From: Comamonas sp. 26 | GTDB lineage: Bacteria; Pseudomonadota; Gammaproteobacteria; Burkholderiales; Burkholderiaceae_C | Direction of reading: 5' to 3' | DNA: 64,000 bases | NCBI RefSeq assembly: GCF_002754475.1 | Contig: NZ_PEFL01000001.1 | Span: 1,612,001 to 1,676,000, forward strand | Shown here: piece after piece, positions 26,145 to 34,492 of the stretch | How the letters are laid out: every line of letters starts with the position of its first letter | How positions within the stretch are numbered: the first letter of the stretch is position 1 | Notes under the pieces: generated by a model | Database searches by the model: none | Seen by the model: only the letters and a program-made list of their open reading frames with translations | Told to the model about the DNA's origin: nothing | Made by a program: the position numbers and the translations under genes

Positions 26145-27053
26145 ATGTCAGTGGATTGGGACCACCTGCGTTTTTTTGGAGAACTGGCGCGCAGCGGCAG
26201 TATGGCAGCGGCTGCGCGCAAGCTGGGGGTGGAGCACACCACGGTATCGCGCCGCATTCAGGCGCTGGAAAAGCAGCTGGGAGCCGTGCTGTTCGCCCGC
26301 GAAGCCGGGCAATGGCGGCTGACAGAAGCCGGGCGCCAGTTGCTGGCCGTAAGCAACGCCATGCAAAGCGCGGTGGATGAGCTGGAGCATGGCCCGCTGG
26401 CGCAGGCTGCGACCAGCGAAGGCCCGGCCGGGCTGGTGCGCGTGGGCGCGACCGAGGGCTTTGGCACGCAGATGCTGGCGTCTGAGCTGGCCAAGCTCAC
26501 GCTGCGCTATCCGCTGCTCAGCGTGGATTTGCTGGCGCTGCCGCGCATGCTGCATCTCTCCAGCCGCGAGGCAGATATCGTTATCTCGCTAGAGCGGCCC
26601 AAACGTGGCTCAGTCATCGTCACCAAACTCACGGACTACAGCCTCTACCTCTATGGCCAGCGCGAATACCTGGCGCGCAAGCCGCTGGTGGCACGCACCG
26701 AAGATCTGCGCCACCACAGCTTTGTGCACTATGTGGATGATTTGCTGTTTACGCGAGAGCTGCAGCTGCTTGACACCTTGCATAGGCCCGAGCGCTTTGC
26801 GCTGCGCAGCACCAGCATCACAGCGCAGTACGAAGCCGTGCGCGCCGGTGCTGGGCTAGCCGTGCTGCCGGCCTTTGTGGCAGACAAAGATCCCATCTTG
26901 AGCCGAGTGCTGCCCGATCAGGCCTGCTTTACCCGGACCTTCTGGATGAGCATGCCCGTTGAGTCTCGCCAGATTCCGCGTATCTCAACCACCTGGAGTT
27001 TTCTGCGCGATGCAGTGCAGGGCATGCAGCTCTTGCTGTGCCCGCCTCAATAG
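26145..27053 (+). CDS. LysR-family transcriptional regulator
   Basis: A 302-residue LysR-type regulator. The N-terminal helix-turn-helix is WDHLRFFGELARSGSMAAAARKLGVEHTTVSRRIQALEKQLGA. A periplasmic-binding-like effector domain follows from about residue 92. The DHLRFF/HTTVSRRI variant is typical of a LysR branch often found beside mmsA or other aldehyde-oxidation genes. A link to the valine genes 2.7 kb away is possible but not shown. The ATG at 26145 follows AAGAAAGG. Confidence 0.9.
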   Translation: MSVDWDHLRFFGELARSGSMAAAARKLGVEHTTVSRRIQALEKQLGAVLFAREAGQWRLTEAGRQLLAVSNAMQSAVDELEHGPLAQAATSEGPAGLVRVGATEGFGTQMLASELAKLTLRYPLLSVDLLALPRMLHLSSREADIVISLERPKRGSVIVTKLTDYSLYLYGQREYLARKPLVARTEDLRHHSFVHYVDDLLFTRELQLLDTLHRPERFALRSTSITAQYEAVRAGAGLAVLPAFVADKDPILSRVLPDQACFTRTFWMSMPVESRQIPRISTTWSFLRDAVQGMQLLLCPPQ

Positions 27054-27063
27054 TCGGGTGCTG

Positions 27064-27118
27064 CGGTATTGATAGCTGTAAGCGCAGGTTTCATAAGCGC
27101 TGGAGCCTGTTTTTCTGC
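27064..27118. repeat. GATAGC/AGCGCTT-family hairpin, copy F
   Basis: TTGATAGCTGTAAGCGC and CATAAGCGCTGGAGCCTG, followed by a T-run, lie between the LysR and YbjQ-type genes. This is the dispersed element with substitutions. Confidence 0.55.
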
Positions 27119-27173
27119 AATAAGCCTGCGCGCTTGGCCTACCATGGCAGTTTGTTCAACTCAGAGGACTGCC

Positions 27174-27494
27174 ATGATTGTGACAACCACTCCCAATATC
27201 GAAGGCAAGCGCATCATCCGCTACTGCGGCGTGGTGGCTGGCGAGGCGATTCTGGGTGCGAATGTATTCAAAGACTTCTTTGCGGGCATTCGTGACATCG
27301 TCGGCGGCCGTTCTGGCACCTATGAGCGAGAGCTGCAAAAGGCGCGCGAAATAGCGCTCAAGGAACTGGAGCAGCGCGCCTCAGAAGCCGGGGCGAATGC
27401 CGTGGTGGGTGTGGACCTGGACTTTGAAGTGCTGGGGCAGGGCAATGGCATGCTGATGGTGTCCGCCAGCGGAACTGCCGTGGTGGTCGAGTAA
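27174..27494 (+). CDS. YbjQ/UPF0145 family protein
   Basis: A 106-residue protein of the YbjQ (heavy-metal-binding domain, DUF74) family. It has the strand [31 protein letters not shown], the helix [21 protein letters not shown] and the core [15 protein letters not shown]. Members form pentameric beta/alpha assemblies; the biochemical role is unsettled. The start at 27174 follows AGAGG and gives the normal family length. It appears monocistronic, with tRNA-Gln downstream. Confidence 0.88.
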   Translation: MIVTTTPNIEGKRIIRYCGVVAGEAILGANVFKDFFAGIRDIVGGRSGTYERELQKAREIALKELEQRASEAGANAVVGVDLDFEVLGQGNGMLMVSASGTAVVVE

Positions 27495-27587
27495 ACGACT
27501 GCACCCTGATCACCTTTGTGCAAATGCACATTTTTCGCCAACTTCGAAATTGGGTATAAAAAGTCGTTGTACAATTCGGTCCATCGT

Positions 27588-27664
27588 AGGGGAGTCGCCA
27601 AGTTGGTTAAGGCACTGGATTTTGATTCCAGCATGCGAAGGTTCGAGTCCTTCTTCCCCTGCCA
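27588..27664 (+). tRNA. tRNA-Gln (anticodon UUG)
   Basis: A 77-base cloverleaf. The acceptor arms are AGGGGAG and TTCCCCT with one G-U pair. The D-arm contains AAGTTGGTTAAGGC. The anticodon stem CTGGA/TCCAG encloses loop TTTTGAT with anticodon TTG. The T-arm GAAGG TTCGAGT CCTTC, a G discriminator and encoded CCA complete it. The uridine at position 34 is the position that MnmE/G, MnmA and MnmH modify. Confidence 0.96.
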
Positions 27665-27670
27665 CGATTT

Positions 27671-27705
27671 AAAGCCCTGATCATGAAAGTGATCAGGGCT
27701 TTTCT
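27671..27705 (+). terminator. Rho-independent terminator of tRNA-Gln
   Basis: Perfect 13-base arms AAAGCCCTGATCA and TGATCAGGGCTTT with a 6-base loop end in TTTTC, starting seven bases behind the tRNA. Confidence 0.9.
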
Positions 27706-28083
27706 ATGTTTGCGTTTTTGCTGACTCAGTCACGGGCAAGATGAGTGAGCCATGTTTGCCGAAACTGAGCCCATTCCCTTTTTGCAGAAATTTGAGCCAC
27801 ATGCGGCGGCATGCCGCCTGATGGCTCAGCATCCATGCGAGCAATCCCGTGTATTGGAGTCGCTCTTTGGCGCCAATCAGGCTTGCTGGCTTGACTTGGC
27901 CAGAATTACGGAGTCTTTGGTCGTTTCGTCAGCAATGGTTTATGGCGCGATAGGGCTAGGTCGGTTATTGTGCAAGGCGCTGGTTTTGCCGGAATTTTCG
28001 GTGACCTCCCTGCATTGAAGACGTTGCAGAGGCCCCGCGAGAGGGCAGCATGCGGAGCATGACAAGATTTGGATAGGCAAGGT
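27706..28083. other. Intergenic region between tRNA-Gln terminator and the Lrp/AsnC gene
   Basis: The region (378 bases) contains an 88-codon plus-strand frame (27752-28018) without a ribosome site or family resemblance, which I do not call as a gene. The promoter of the AsnC-type gene must lie here; no clear hexamer pair was found. Confidence 0.45.
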
Positions 28084-28560
28084 ATGGAATATCGACTGGA
28101 TGAAACGGATCGCCAGCTGCTGCGTTTGCTGCAGACCAATGCGCGTGCATCTACTGCACATTTGGCGCGGCAGATGAATCTGGCGCGCACGACCGTGGTT
28201 GCGCGAATCGCCAAGCTGGAGCAAGAAGGTGTGATCGCCGGTTATGGCGTTCGCTTGGGCTCACGCATGGAACAGTCAGCGGTGCGTGCCTATTGCGGTA
28301 TTCGTGTACTTCCCAAGACAGCGACTTCCGTCATGCAGGCGCTCAACCGCTTTACCGAGGTGGAAGAGGTATCTGCCGTCAGCGGCCAGTACGATTACAT
28401 GGTGTTTGTGCGCTGCGAGAGCAATGAAAAGCTGGATGCGCTGCTTGACCGTATCGGCTTGATTGATGGCATTCAGCAAACGTATACCTCGGTGGTGCTG
28501 AGCCGCAAGATTGATCGCCGTACCACGGCCGAAGTGGTGGGCGAGACGCCTGCTTCCTGA
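28084..28560 (+). CDS. Lrp/AsnC-family transcriptional regulator
   Basis: A 158-residue regulator. The N-terminal helix-turn-helix is LDETDRQLLRLLQTNARASTAHLARQMNLARTTVVARIAKLEQEGVIAGYG. A C-terminal RAM/Lrp ligand domain has VSGQYDYMVFVRCES. Such proteins form octamers that sense amino acids. The ATG at 28084 preceded by AAGG is preferred over a TTG five codons upstream. The target is unknown; the neighbours are a tRNA and selD. It ends in a strong terminator. Confidence 0.92.
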   Translation: MEYRLDETDRQLLRLLQTNARASTAHLARQMNLARTTVVARIAKLEQEGVIAGYGVRLGSRMEQSAVRAYCGIRVLPKTATSVMQALNRFTEVEEVSAVSGQYDYMVFVRCESNEKLDALLDRIGLIDGIQQTYTSVVLSRKIDRRTTAEVVGETPAS

Positions 28561-28589
28561 ATTCAGTGAATTGGCTGCCTGTAAAGGCT

Positions 28590-28619
28590 AAAACGCCCGG
28601 TTTGTGCCGGGCGTTTTGC
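28590..28619 (+). terminator. Rho-independent terminator of the Lrp/AsnC gene
   Basis: The arms AAAACGCCCGG and CCGGGCGTTTT are perfectly complementary (11 bases) around loop TTTGTG, about 30 bases after the stop codon. Confidence 0.88.
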
Positions 28620-28632
28620 ATTGTGGGGTCGT

Positions 28633-28656
28633 AAAAAAGGGAGCCGAAGCTCCCGT
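28633..28656 (-). terminator. Rho-independent terminator of selD
   Basis: Read leftward, a GGGAGC/GCTCCC stem with a 4-base loop is followed by six T. It starts 20 bases behind the selD stop codon. Confidence 0.8.
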
Positions 28657-28674
28657 TTTGATAGCAGGATGCGA

Positions 28675-29739
28675 TTAGTCTACAAAGACTTTAGCTTCAC
28701 CAGCTTCCATATGGCCGATCACTGCGGCGTCAGCAAAGCCGCTGTCAGCAAAGATTTGCAGCACTTGCTCCACGGAGTCGAGGGAGCAGGAAACCAGCAG
28801 ACCCCCCGAAGTCTGAGGATCGGTCAGCAACGCTTTCTGAGCGCTACTTACGGAGGAAGCCAGCTGAACATTCTCACCATAAGAGGCCCAGTTGCGGCCC
28901 GATGCGCCGGTGATTACGCCTTGGTCGGCCAAAGCCTGGACGCCGGGCAAGACGGGTAGCTTGCTGCTATCAATACGCGCGCTGAGCTGGGCACCGCGCG
29001 CCAGCTCCAGCCCGTGGCCCAGCAGGCCAAAACCAGTCACATCGGTCAGTGCATGCACGCCTTCCAGCTTGGCAAGATCAGCGCCAGGGCGGTTGAGCTT
29101 GGTGGTGGCATCGACCATGGCGCGATAGCCCGCATCGTCCAGCAGATTTTTCTTGAGTGCGGCAGAGAGAATGCCCACGCCAAGGGGTTTGCCCAGAATC
29201 AGCACGTCACCTGCCTTGGCATCGGCGTTACGCTTCATCTGCTTGGGGTTGACGATGCCAATGCCCACCAGGCCGTAGATGGGTTCGACCGAGTCAATCG
29301 AGTGACCACCTGCCAGTGGAATACCTGCATCGCGGCAGACGGACTCTCCGCCTTCCAGAATCTTGGCAATTACATCGTGGGGTAGCACATTGATAGGCAT
29401 ACCCACAATGGCCAGTGCCATCAGCGGCGTGCCACCCATGGCGTAAATGTCAGACAGAGCGTTCGTCGCTGCGATGCGGCCAAAGTCATATGGGTCATCA
29501 ACGATGGGCATGAAAAAGTCCGTCGTCGCCACAATTGCCTGCTCGTCATTGATCTTATAGACGGCAGCATCGTCAGCGGTTTCGGTGCCAACCAGTAGAT
29601 CGGGAAAGAACTGCTTGGGCAGATTGCTTTTGGCCAGCAACTCAGACAGTACGCCTGGCGCAATCTTGCAGCCGCAGCCGCCGCCATGGGAGAGAGAGGT
29701 CAGGCGCGGTGTTGCCGCTGCGGTGATGGTTGAGGTCAT
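28675..29739 (-). CDS. selD: Selenophosphate synthase
   Basis: A 354-residue enzyme making selenophosphate from selenide and ATP. The N-terminal catalytic loop is HGGGCGCKIAPG with Cys22 and Lys25, the equivalents of Cys17 and Lys20 of the E. coli enzyme. A cysteine, not selenocysteine, occupies the active site. PurM-like domains follow (TTDFFMPIVDDPYDFGRIAATNALSDIYAMGG; TDVTGFGLLGHGLE). In this window the only visible user of selenophosphate is MnmH at 9854. No selA or selB gene is seen, so a tRNA-modification role is at least part of its job. Confidence 0.96.
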   Translation of the reverse strand: MTSTITAAATPRLTSLSHGGGCGCKIAPGVLSELLAKSNLPKQFFPDLLVGTETADDAAVYKINDEQAIVATTDFFMPIVDDPYDFGRIAATNALSDIYAMGGTPLMALAIVGMPINVLPHDVIAKILEGGESVCRDAGIPLAGGHSIDSVEPIYGLVGIGIVNPKQMKRNADAKAGDVLILGKPLGVGILSAALKKNLLDDAGYRAMVDATTKLNRPGADLAKLEGVHALTDVTGFGLLGHGLELARGAQLSARIDSSKLPVLPGVQALADQGVITGASGRNWASYGENVQLASSVSSAQKALLTDPQTSGGLLVSCSLDSVEQVLQIFADSGFADAAVIGHMEAGEAKVFVD

Positions 29740-30082
29740 GGCATCCAGTTGATTTTCTGTTATCCGTATTCAAGGTGCATGCCTTTGAAGGCTTCCGCGT
29801 GGCATGCAAGGCCTTCTATTATCGATCTACAGGGTGCAGTCAATGCAGTGATATGAAAAGATAGTCTTCATTTTTTATTATTTTATTGATTTCTTCGTTA
29901 ATTTGTTAATTATCAAAAATTATTAATCGATAGCTTTCATTAATTAATTTGTAATAATTTGTACGATATCATCCAAGATATTCATCTGTAATTTACATAA
30001 TTTATGGATGCTGCCCAACCTATAATTGGCAGCAGAAAGTTGGATTTCAGTGTGTTGAGTCCAAGATTTTTTAGGATTTATT
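29740..30082. other. AT-rich leader region of the capsule operon
   Basis: The 343 bases upstream of kpsM are strikingly AT-rich from about 29870 to 30000 compared with the GC-rich flank, with many TTAATT and ATTATT runs. Such tracts are typical targets of H-NS/MvaT-type silencers. A TATAAT at 30021-30026 is the best -10 candidate. No gene is visible. Confidence 0.5.
30009..30034 (+). promoter_or_regulatory. Candidate -10 box inside an inverted repeat upstream of kpsM
   Basis: TGCTGCC (30009-30015) and GGCAGCA (30028-30034) are perfect arms that flank a perfect TATAAT at 30021-30026. With one bulged C the pairing extends to 9 bases. TTTACA at 29992-29997 is the nearest -35-like hexamer, but the 23-base spacing is too long. 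A bound protein here would cover the -10. Confidence 0.4.
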
Positions 30083-30895
30083 TTGGACTCAGCCCCGTCT
30101 TCCGGTGGTGTTTCAACACCACGTAGTTCACTTGCCGTCACTTTTGCGGTCTGGAACGCACTTTTCCTGCGCGAAGCCGTTGCGCGCCTGAGCGCAACGC
30201 GCGGTGCCTGGGTGCTCATCCTGCTGGAGCCTGTGTTGCATGCATGCTTCATGTTGCTGTTGTACACAGTGTTGCGAACTCGCACCATGGCCGGTGCTGA
30301 TGTGGCTGTGTGGCTGGTCCTAGGCCTGACTGGTTACTTCACGGTGCAGAACGTCTTCCAGCGATCAATGGGAGCAGTCGATGCCAACAAGGCGCTATTT
30401 GCCTATCGTCAGGTGCGCCCCATAGACACGGTGATTGTGCGTGCGGCCCTTGAAACGCTTATGGGTCTCATAATATTGCTGGCCTTGCTTCTGGTTTTGG
30501 CGTTTTTCGGCCGGACAATTATTCCTGAAGCACCAATCGAGTCAATATTCTCGTTTATAGGGCTGATTCTTTGTGCGCTCGGTGTAGGTCTCATTCTTTC
30601 TGTTCTCAGTGATTTGGTGCCTGAGGCGGCAAACTTGGTGAATTTTCTTTTTAGACCCTTGTACTTGCTTTCAGGGGCTATTTTCCCGTTGTCAGCTATT
30701 CCAATCAAGTATAGGGAATGGGCTTTTTTCAACCCATTTGCGCACGGCTTGGAACTACTAAGGAGTAGCTTTTTCCCTACATACCATGCCTCGCCCGAGG
30801 CTAATTTTGAATATCTTTATGCTTTTGCAGCCTGCTCTATATTTTTGGGGCTTGCATTGCAAGTGCGTTTTTCTCAACGGTTGAGAGCTCAATGA
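30083..30895 (+). CDS. kpsM: Capsule polysaccharide ABC exporter, permease (KpsM)
   Basis: A 270-residue ABC-2-type permease with six membrane segments that moves the lipid-linked capsule chain across the inner membrane with KpsT. It contains the family segments ALFLREAVARLSATRGAWVLILLEPVLHACF and NFLFRPLYLLSGAIFPLSAIP, and a C-terminal NPFAHGLELLRSSFFPTYH. The start is a TTG at 30083 preceded by AGGA at 30073-30076; no upstream ATG is in frame. It is the first gene of the capsule operon, and its stop overlaps the kpsT start in ATGA. Confidence 0.93.
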   Translation: MDSAPSSGGVSTPRSSLAVTFAVWNALFLREAVARLSATRGAWVLILLEPVLHACFMLLLYTVLRTRTMAGADVAVWLVLGLTGYFTVQNVFQRSMGAVDANKALFAYRQVRPIDTVIVRAALETLMGLIILLALLLVLAFFGRTIIPEAPIESIFSFIGLILCALGVGLILSVLSDLVPEAANLVNFLFRPLYLLSGAIFPLSAIPIKYREWAFFNPFAHGLELLRSSFFPTYHASPEANFEYLYAFAACSIFLGLALQVRFSQRLRAQ

Positions 30896-31563
30896 TTATC
30901 GTCAATAACGTGCACAAGCGTTATCAGACACCTCATGGTGCTGGCCGCTGGATTCTCAAGGGTGTGAATTTCACCATTCCTTCTAATGTCAGTGTTGGCT
31001 TAATCGGTCGTAATGGGGCGGGTAAATCTACATTGCTGAATTTGATCGGAGGCGTAGATACGCCTACTCGTGGAACGGTGGAGCGGCGTTGCCGTGTATC
31101 CTGGCCCATGGGCTATGGCGGTGGCCTGCAAGGTTCCTTGACTGGGCGGCAGAACGCAAAATTTGTCTGCCGTTTGCATGGGTTTGATTCATTGGAAGCC
31201 ATGACGGAAAAAATTGCTCATATACAAGATTTTGCCGAACTGGGCTCATCCTTTGATGAGCCCGTTCGCACTTATTCATCTGGTATGAAGTCACGCCTGC
31301 AGTTCGGCCTGTCGCTGGCATTTGATTTTGATGTGTATATATCAGACGAGGCCACCTCCGCGGGCGATGCCTCGTTTAAGAAAAAAGCTTCCGATGCATT
31401 TAAGCGAATTGCCGATCGGTCTGGACTGATCATGGTGGCCCATAGTGATGGCACTTTACGTCAGTTTTGCCAAGCAGGTATCTGGCTGAATGATGGACAA
31501 GCTCACTGGTTTGACGATATCGAAGATGCTTTGAAGAATTACAAAGATAGTATTTCCACATGA
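30892..31563 (+). CDS. kpsT: Capsule polysaccharide ABC exporter, ATPase (KpsT)
   Basis: A 223-residue ABC ATPase. Walker A is GRNGAGKST (residues 39-47) and the signature is YSSGMKSRLQFGLSLAF. Walker B is the degenerate VYISDEATSAGD typical of the KpsT/Wzt group. It powers export of group 2-type capsule together with KpsM. It overlaps kpsM at the 5' end and kpsE at the 3' end by four bases each, so the three are translationally coupled. Confidence 0.95.
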   Translation: MIIVNNVHKRYQTPHGAGRWILKGVNFTIPSNVSVGLIGRNGAGKSTLLNLIGGVDTPTRGTVERRCRVSWPMGYGGGLQGSLTGRQNAKFVCRLHGFDSLEAMTEKIAHIQDFAELGSSFDEPVRTYSSGMKSRLQFGLSLAFDFDVYISDEATSAGDASFKKKASDAFKRIADRSGLIMVAHSDGTLRQFCQAGIWLNDGQAHWFDDIEDALKNYKDSIST

Positions 31564-32690
31564 ACGTTATTTCAAAAACAGAATGCCTGAAGAGCTATTG
31601 CAAAGCCATTTGGCGCATGAAGGCACTTGCAATTGCATTATGTGTGTCGATATTGGCAATTATATACTGGGGGTTTATAGCGTCTGATCGCTACGTTTCT
31701 GAATCCCATGTCCTGATTCAGCGTACTGATATGGCTGCTTCGCAGGCTATGGATTTTGGTTCGCTATTGGCTGGTGGTGATGGAATCTCCCGTGCGGATC
31801 AGATGTTGCTGCGCGACAGATTGCTGTCCGTCGATATGTTGCTGCAACTGGATAAGGACCTGAATCTACGCGAGCACTACAGCAGCCACGATCACGACAT
31901 TCTTTCTCGCATGTTCTTCCATGATGCATCGCTGGAGTTCTTTCACAAGCATTTTTTGTCGCGTGTAAGCGTTGAGTACGACGAATATGCAGGGGTGCTG
32001 GTCATCCAGGCTCAGGCCTACGATGCAGAAATGGCCCAGAAGATCACCAAGGCACTGGTGCATGAGGGCGAGCGCTATATGAATGCGCTGGGCCACCAAT
32101 TGGCTCAGGAGCAGGTGAACTTTCTCGAAAAGCAGGTCAAGGAGCGCGGTGAGCATGCACTGAACGCGCGTCAGCGCGTGCTGTCTTTCCAGAATGCCAA
32201 GGGTCTGATTTCGCCCCAGTCTGCCGCCGAGAATCTGGCCGGCGTGGTCAACAAGCTTGAAGAGCAGCTGACCGAACTCAGTGCCCGCAAGACGGCGCTG
32301 CTGGGCTATCTCGCGCCTACAGCGCCCGCCGTTGTGGAAGTTGATCTTCAAATCCAGGCCGTGGAAAAGCAGATCAAAACGGAAAAAGCACGTTTGACCA
32401 GTGCCAAGGGGCAGTCGTTGAACAAGACCGTAGAAGAGTATCAGCGCCTGGAACTGGAGGCCCAGTTTCAACAGGATGCCTATAAGAGCGCCCTGGTGGC
32501 CTTGGAAAAAGGCCGTGTGGAGGCAACGCGTACTTTGAAAAAGGTGCTTGTGCTGCAAAGCCCGTCGATGCCTGAATATCCAATGCGGCCCCGTCGCCTC
32601 TACAACATCGCCACCTTTATTCTGGGTGCCTTGCTGCTGGCAGGGTTGGTGCAATTGCTTGCTTCTATCGTGCGCGACCACCGCGACTGA
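31560..32690 (+). CDS. kpsE: Capsule export inner-membrane/periplasmic adaptor (KpsE)
   Basis: A 376-residue polysaccharide co-polymerase-like protein with membrane segments at both ends (about residues 20-40 and 350-370) and a large periplasmic coiled-coil region in between. The C-terminal LQSPSMPEYPMRPRRLYNIATFILGALLLAG is the classical Pro-rich end of KpsE/BexC/CtrB proteins. It connects the KpsMT exporter to the outer-membrane KpsD. The first third is more AT-rich than the rest of the gene. Its ATG overlaps the kpsT stop. Confidence 0.94.
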   Translation: MNVISKTECLKSYCKAIWRMKALAIALCVSILAIIYWGFIASDRYVSESHVLIQRTDMAASQAMDFGSLLAGGDGISRADQMLLRDRLLSVDMLLQLDKDLNLREHYSSHDHDILSRMFFHDASLEFFHKHFLSRVSVEYDEYAGVLVIQAQAYDAEMAQKITKALVHEGERYMNALGHQLAQEQVNFLEKQVKERGEHALNARQRVLSFQNAKGLISPQSAAENLAGVVNKLEEQLTELSARKTALLGYLAPTAPAVVEVDLQIQAVEKQIKTEKARLTSAKGQSLNKTVEEYQRLELEAQFQQDAYKSALVALEKGRVEATRTLKKVLVLQSPSMPEYPMRPRRLYNIATFILGALLLAGLVQLLASIVRDHRD

Positions 32691-32716
32691 TTGTTTTGAA
32701 TTTTTCGAGTTTTATC

Positions 32717-34492
32717 ATGCAACGTTTTATCGCGCATACCTGTATCAGTTCGGCAGTCGCGGTGCTGCTGACTGGTTTGGTACCGGCTCAGGCACAGATC
32801 TCTCAAGCTGGTTCACGTCAGGACACATCGGCGTCCAGTGTTGATCCTTTCCAGATCAATCAGGCGCTGGGCTTGTTGCCTTCTGGCGGGACTTCCAGCG
32901 ATGCTTCGGCAAGCCGTTCTGGCGCTGCTGTCCCAATGCAAGCACCGGTGTTGCCGCAAGCACCCCAGACCGCTGACTACACGGCAAACCTTAATAGCGA
33001 TGTGTTTGGCGCCAACCTGTTTACCGGCAACTTTGCACGTGCGGGGGCAACCCAGTTCAACCCCGATTATCTGGTGACGGTGGGTGACCGTATCCATTTG
33101 CGGTTGTGGGGTGGTTTTACCTTTGATAGCGTGGCCGCTGTCGACCCACAGGGAAATATCTTCCTGCCTCAGGTCGGGCCGATCAAGGTGCTTGGCATTG
33201 CCAACAAGAATCTGCAGCAACAGGTAGAGGCCGCTGTACGCCGTATATTCCGCGCCAATGTCTATAGCTATGCCAGCCTGGCTGCAGCCCAGCCGGTGCG
33301 CATTTTTGTGGGCGGCAATGTCATGCGCCCGGGCCTGTACAACGGCACCAGCATGGACAGCCTGCTCAACTATCTGGATCAGGCGGGCGGCATCGACCCT
33401 GAGCGGGGCAGCTTTCTGACTGTACAGGTCAAGCGCGGCAGTTCCGTGCGTGCAACTTTCAATCTCTATGACTTTCTGCTCAAAGGCCAGTTGCCGCTGC
33501 TGCAGCTTAATGATGGTGATGTGATCTTTGTCCCCCCCATTGCCAACCGGGTGCGCGTATCGGGTCTTGTAAACAATGCCAAGCGCTTTGAGTTTTCCCG
33601 TGGCTCCGAAACAGTGGCTGAGTTGATGCAACTGGCCAAGCCTCAAGCCCAGGCAACCCATGTGCGTATTGCTCGCAATACCGGAACCGTGAAGAACACG
33701 GAGTACTACCCGCTGCAGGAAGCCAATGCATTAGTACTGCAAAACGGCGATGAGCTGGAATTCACAGCAGACAAAAAGCCCGGCACCATTACCGTGCGTG
33801 TCGAAGGCGAGCATATGAATTCGCAGGAATATGTGCTGCCGTATGGAACCCGGCTTGGGTCTCTGATGCAGAGCATTCAGACCTCGGCAGACGCCGAGCC
33901 TGAAAGCATCCAGCTCTTCCGCCAGAGTGTGAAGGATCGCCAGAAGGAAATGCTGGCCACCAGCTTGCGCAGCCTGGAAACGGCGCTGCTTACAGCACGC
34001 AGCGGCAGTGTCGACGAAGCCCGTCTGCGTCAGGAAGAAGCAAACTTGGCACTGCAGTGGGTAGAGCGTGCCAAGAAGGTCGAGCCCACAGGTCAGGTGC
34101 AAATCGCCCAAGCGCGTCAGCGCGACAACATGCTGCTGGAAAACGGCGATGTCATTCGCATACCGCGCAAGGATGGTCTGGTGCTGGTCAGTGGGGAAGT
34201 TCTCTTTCCCAATGCCGTGGCATTCGATGGCTCTTTAAGCCTCAAGGAATATATTGATCGCGCAGGCGGTTTTACCCAATCAGCAGATAACGCTCGAGTG
34301 GTTGTGGCTCATCGTGATGGAGCTTTCCAACAAGTTGATACAAGCAAGCTGTTTTCTGATGCTTCTATCAAGGCAGGTGATCAGATTCTAGTATTGCCTC
34401 GGGTGGATGAGAAAAAACGCCAATTCTGGAAAGATATGACGCAAATCATGTACCAGATAGCTATCAGTGCGAAGGTTGTTCTTGGCTTATGA
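32717..34492 (+). CDS. kpsD: Capsule polysaccharide export outer-membrane protein (KpsD/Wza family)
   Basis: A 591-residue exported protein. The signal peptide runs through VLLTGLVPAQAQ. A Poly_export domain (PDYLVTVGDRIHLRLWGGFTFDSVAAVDPQGNIFLPQVGPIKVLG) and several SLBB domains follow. It forms the periplasmic and outer-membrane conduit for capsule. The ATG at 32717 places the signal peptide at the start; a TTG seven codons upstream is less likely. The last 200 or so bases drift toward AT-rich codons, marking the edge of the serotype-specific block. The stop overlaps the next ATG. Confidence 0.94.
   Translation: MQRFIAHTCISSAVAVLLTGLVPAQAQISQAGSRQDTSASSVDPFQINQALGLLPSGGTSSDASASRSGAAVPMQAPVLPQAPQTADYTANLNSDVFGANLFTGNFARAGATQFNPDYLVTVGDRIHLRLWGGFTFDSVAAVDPQGNIFLPQVGPIKVLGIANKNLQQQVEAAVRRIFRANVYSYASLAAAQPVRIFVGGNVMRPGLYNGTSMDSLLNYLDQAGGIDPERGSFLTVQVKRGSSVRATFNLYDFLLKGQLPLLQLNDGDVIFVPPIANRVRVSGLVNNAKRFEFSRGSETVAELMQLAKPQAQATHVRIARNTGTVKNTEYYPLQEANALVLQNGDELEFTADKKPGTITVRVEGEHMNSQEYVLPYGTRLGSLMQSIQTSADAEPESIQLFRQSVKDRQKEMLATSLRSLETALLTARSGSVDEARLRQEEANLALQWVERAKKVEPTGQVQIAQARQRDNMLLENGDVIRIPRKDGLVLVSGEVLFPNAVAFDGSLSLKEYIDRAGGFTQSADNARVVVAHRDGAFQQVDTSKLFSDASIKAGDQILVLPRVDEKKRQFWKDMTQIMYQIAISAKVVLGL

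Noticed and set aside
27752..28018. Possible 88-residue gene between tRNA-Gln and the AsnC-type gene
   Set aside because: No ribosome binding site, no family resemblance, irregular composition.
28675..29739. Possibility that SelD is itself a selenoprotein
   Set aside because: The active-site position is a normal Cys codon (Cys22) and no in-frame TGA interrupts the gene.
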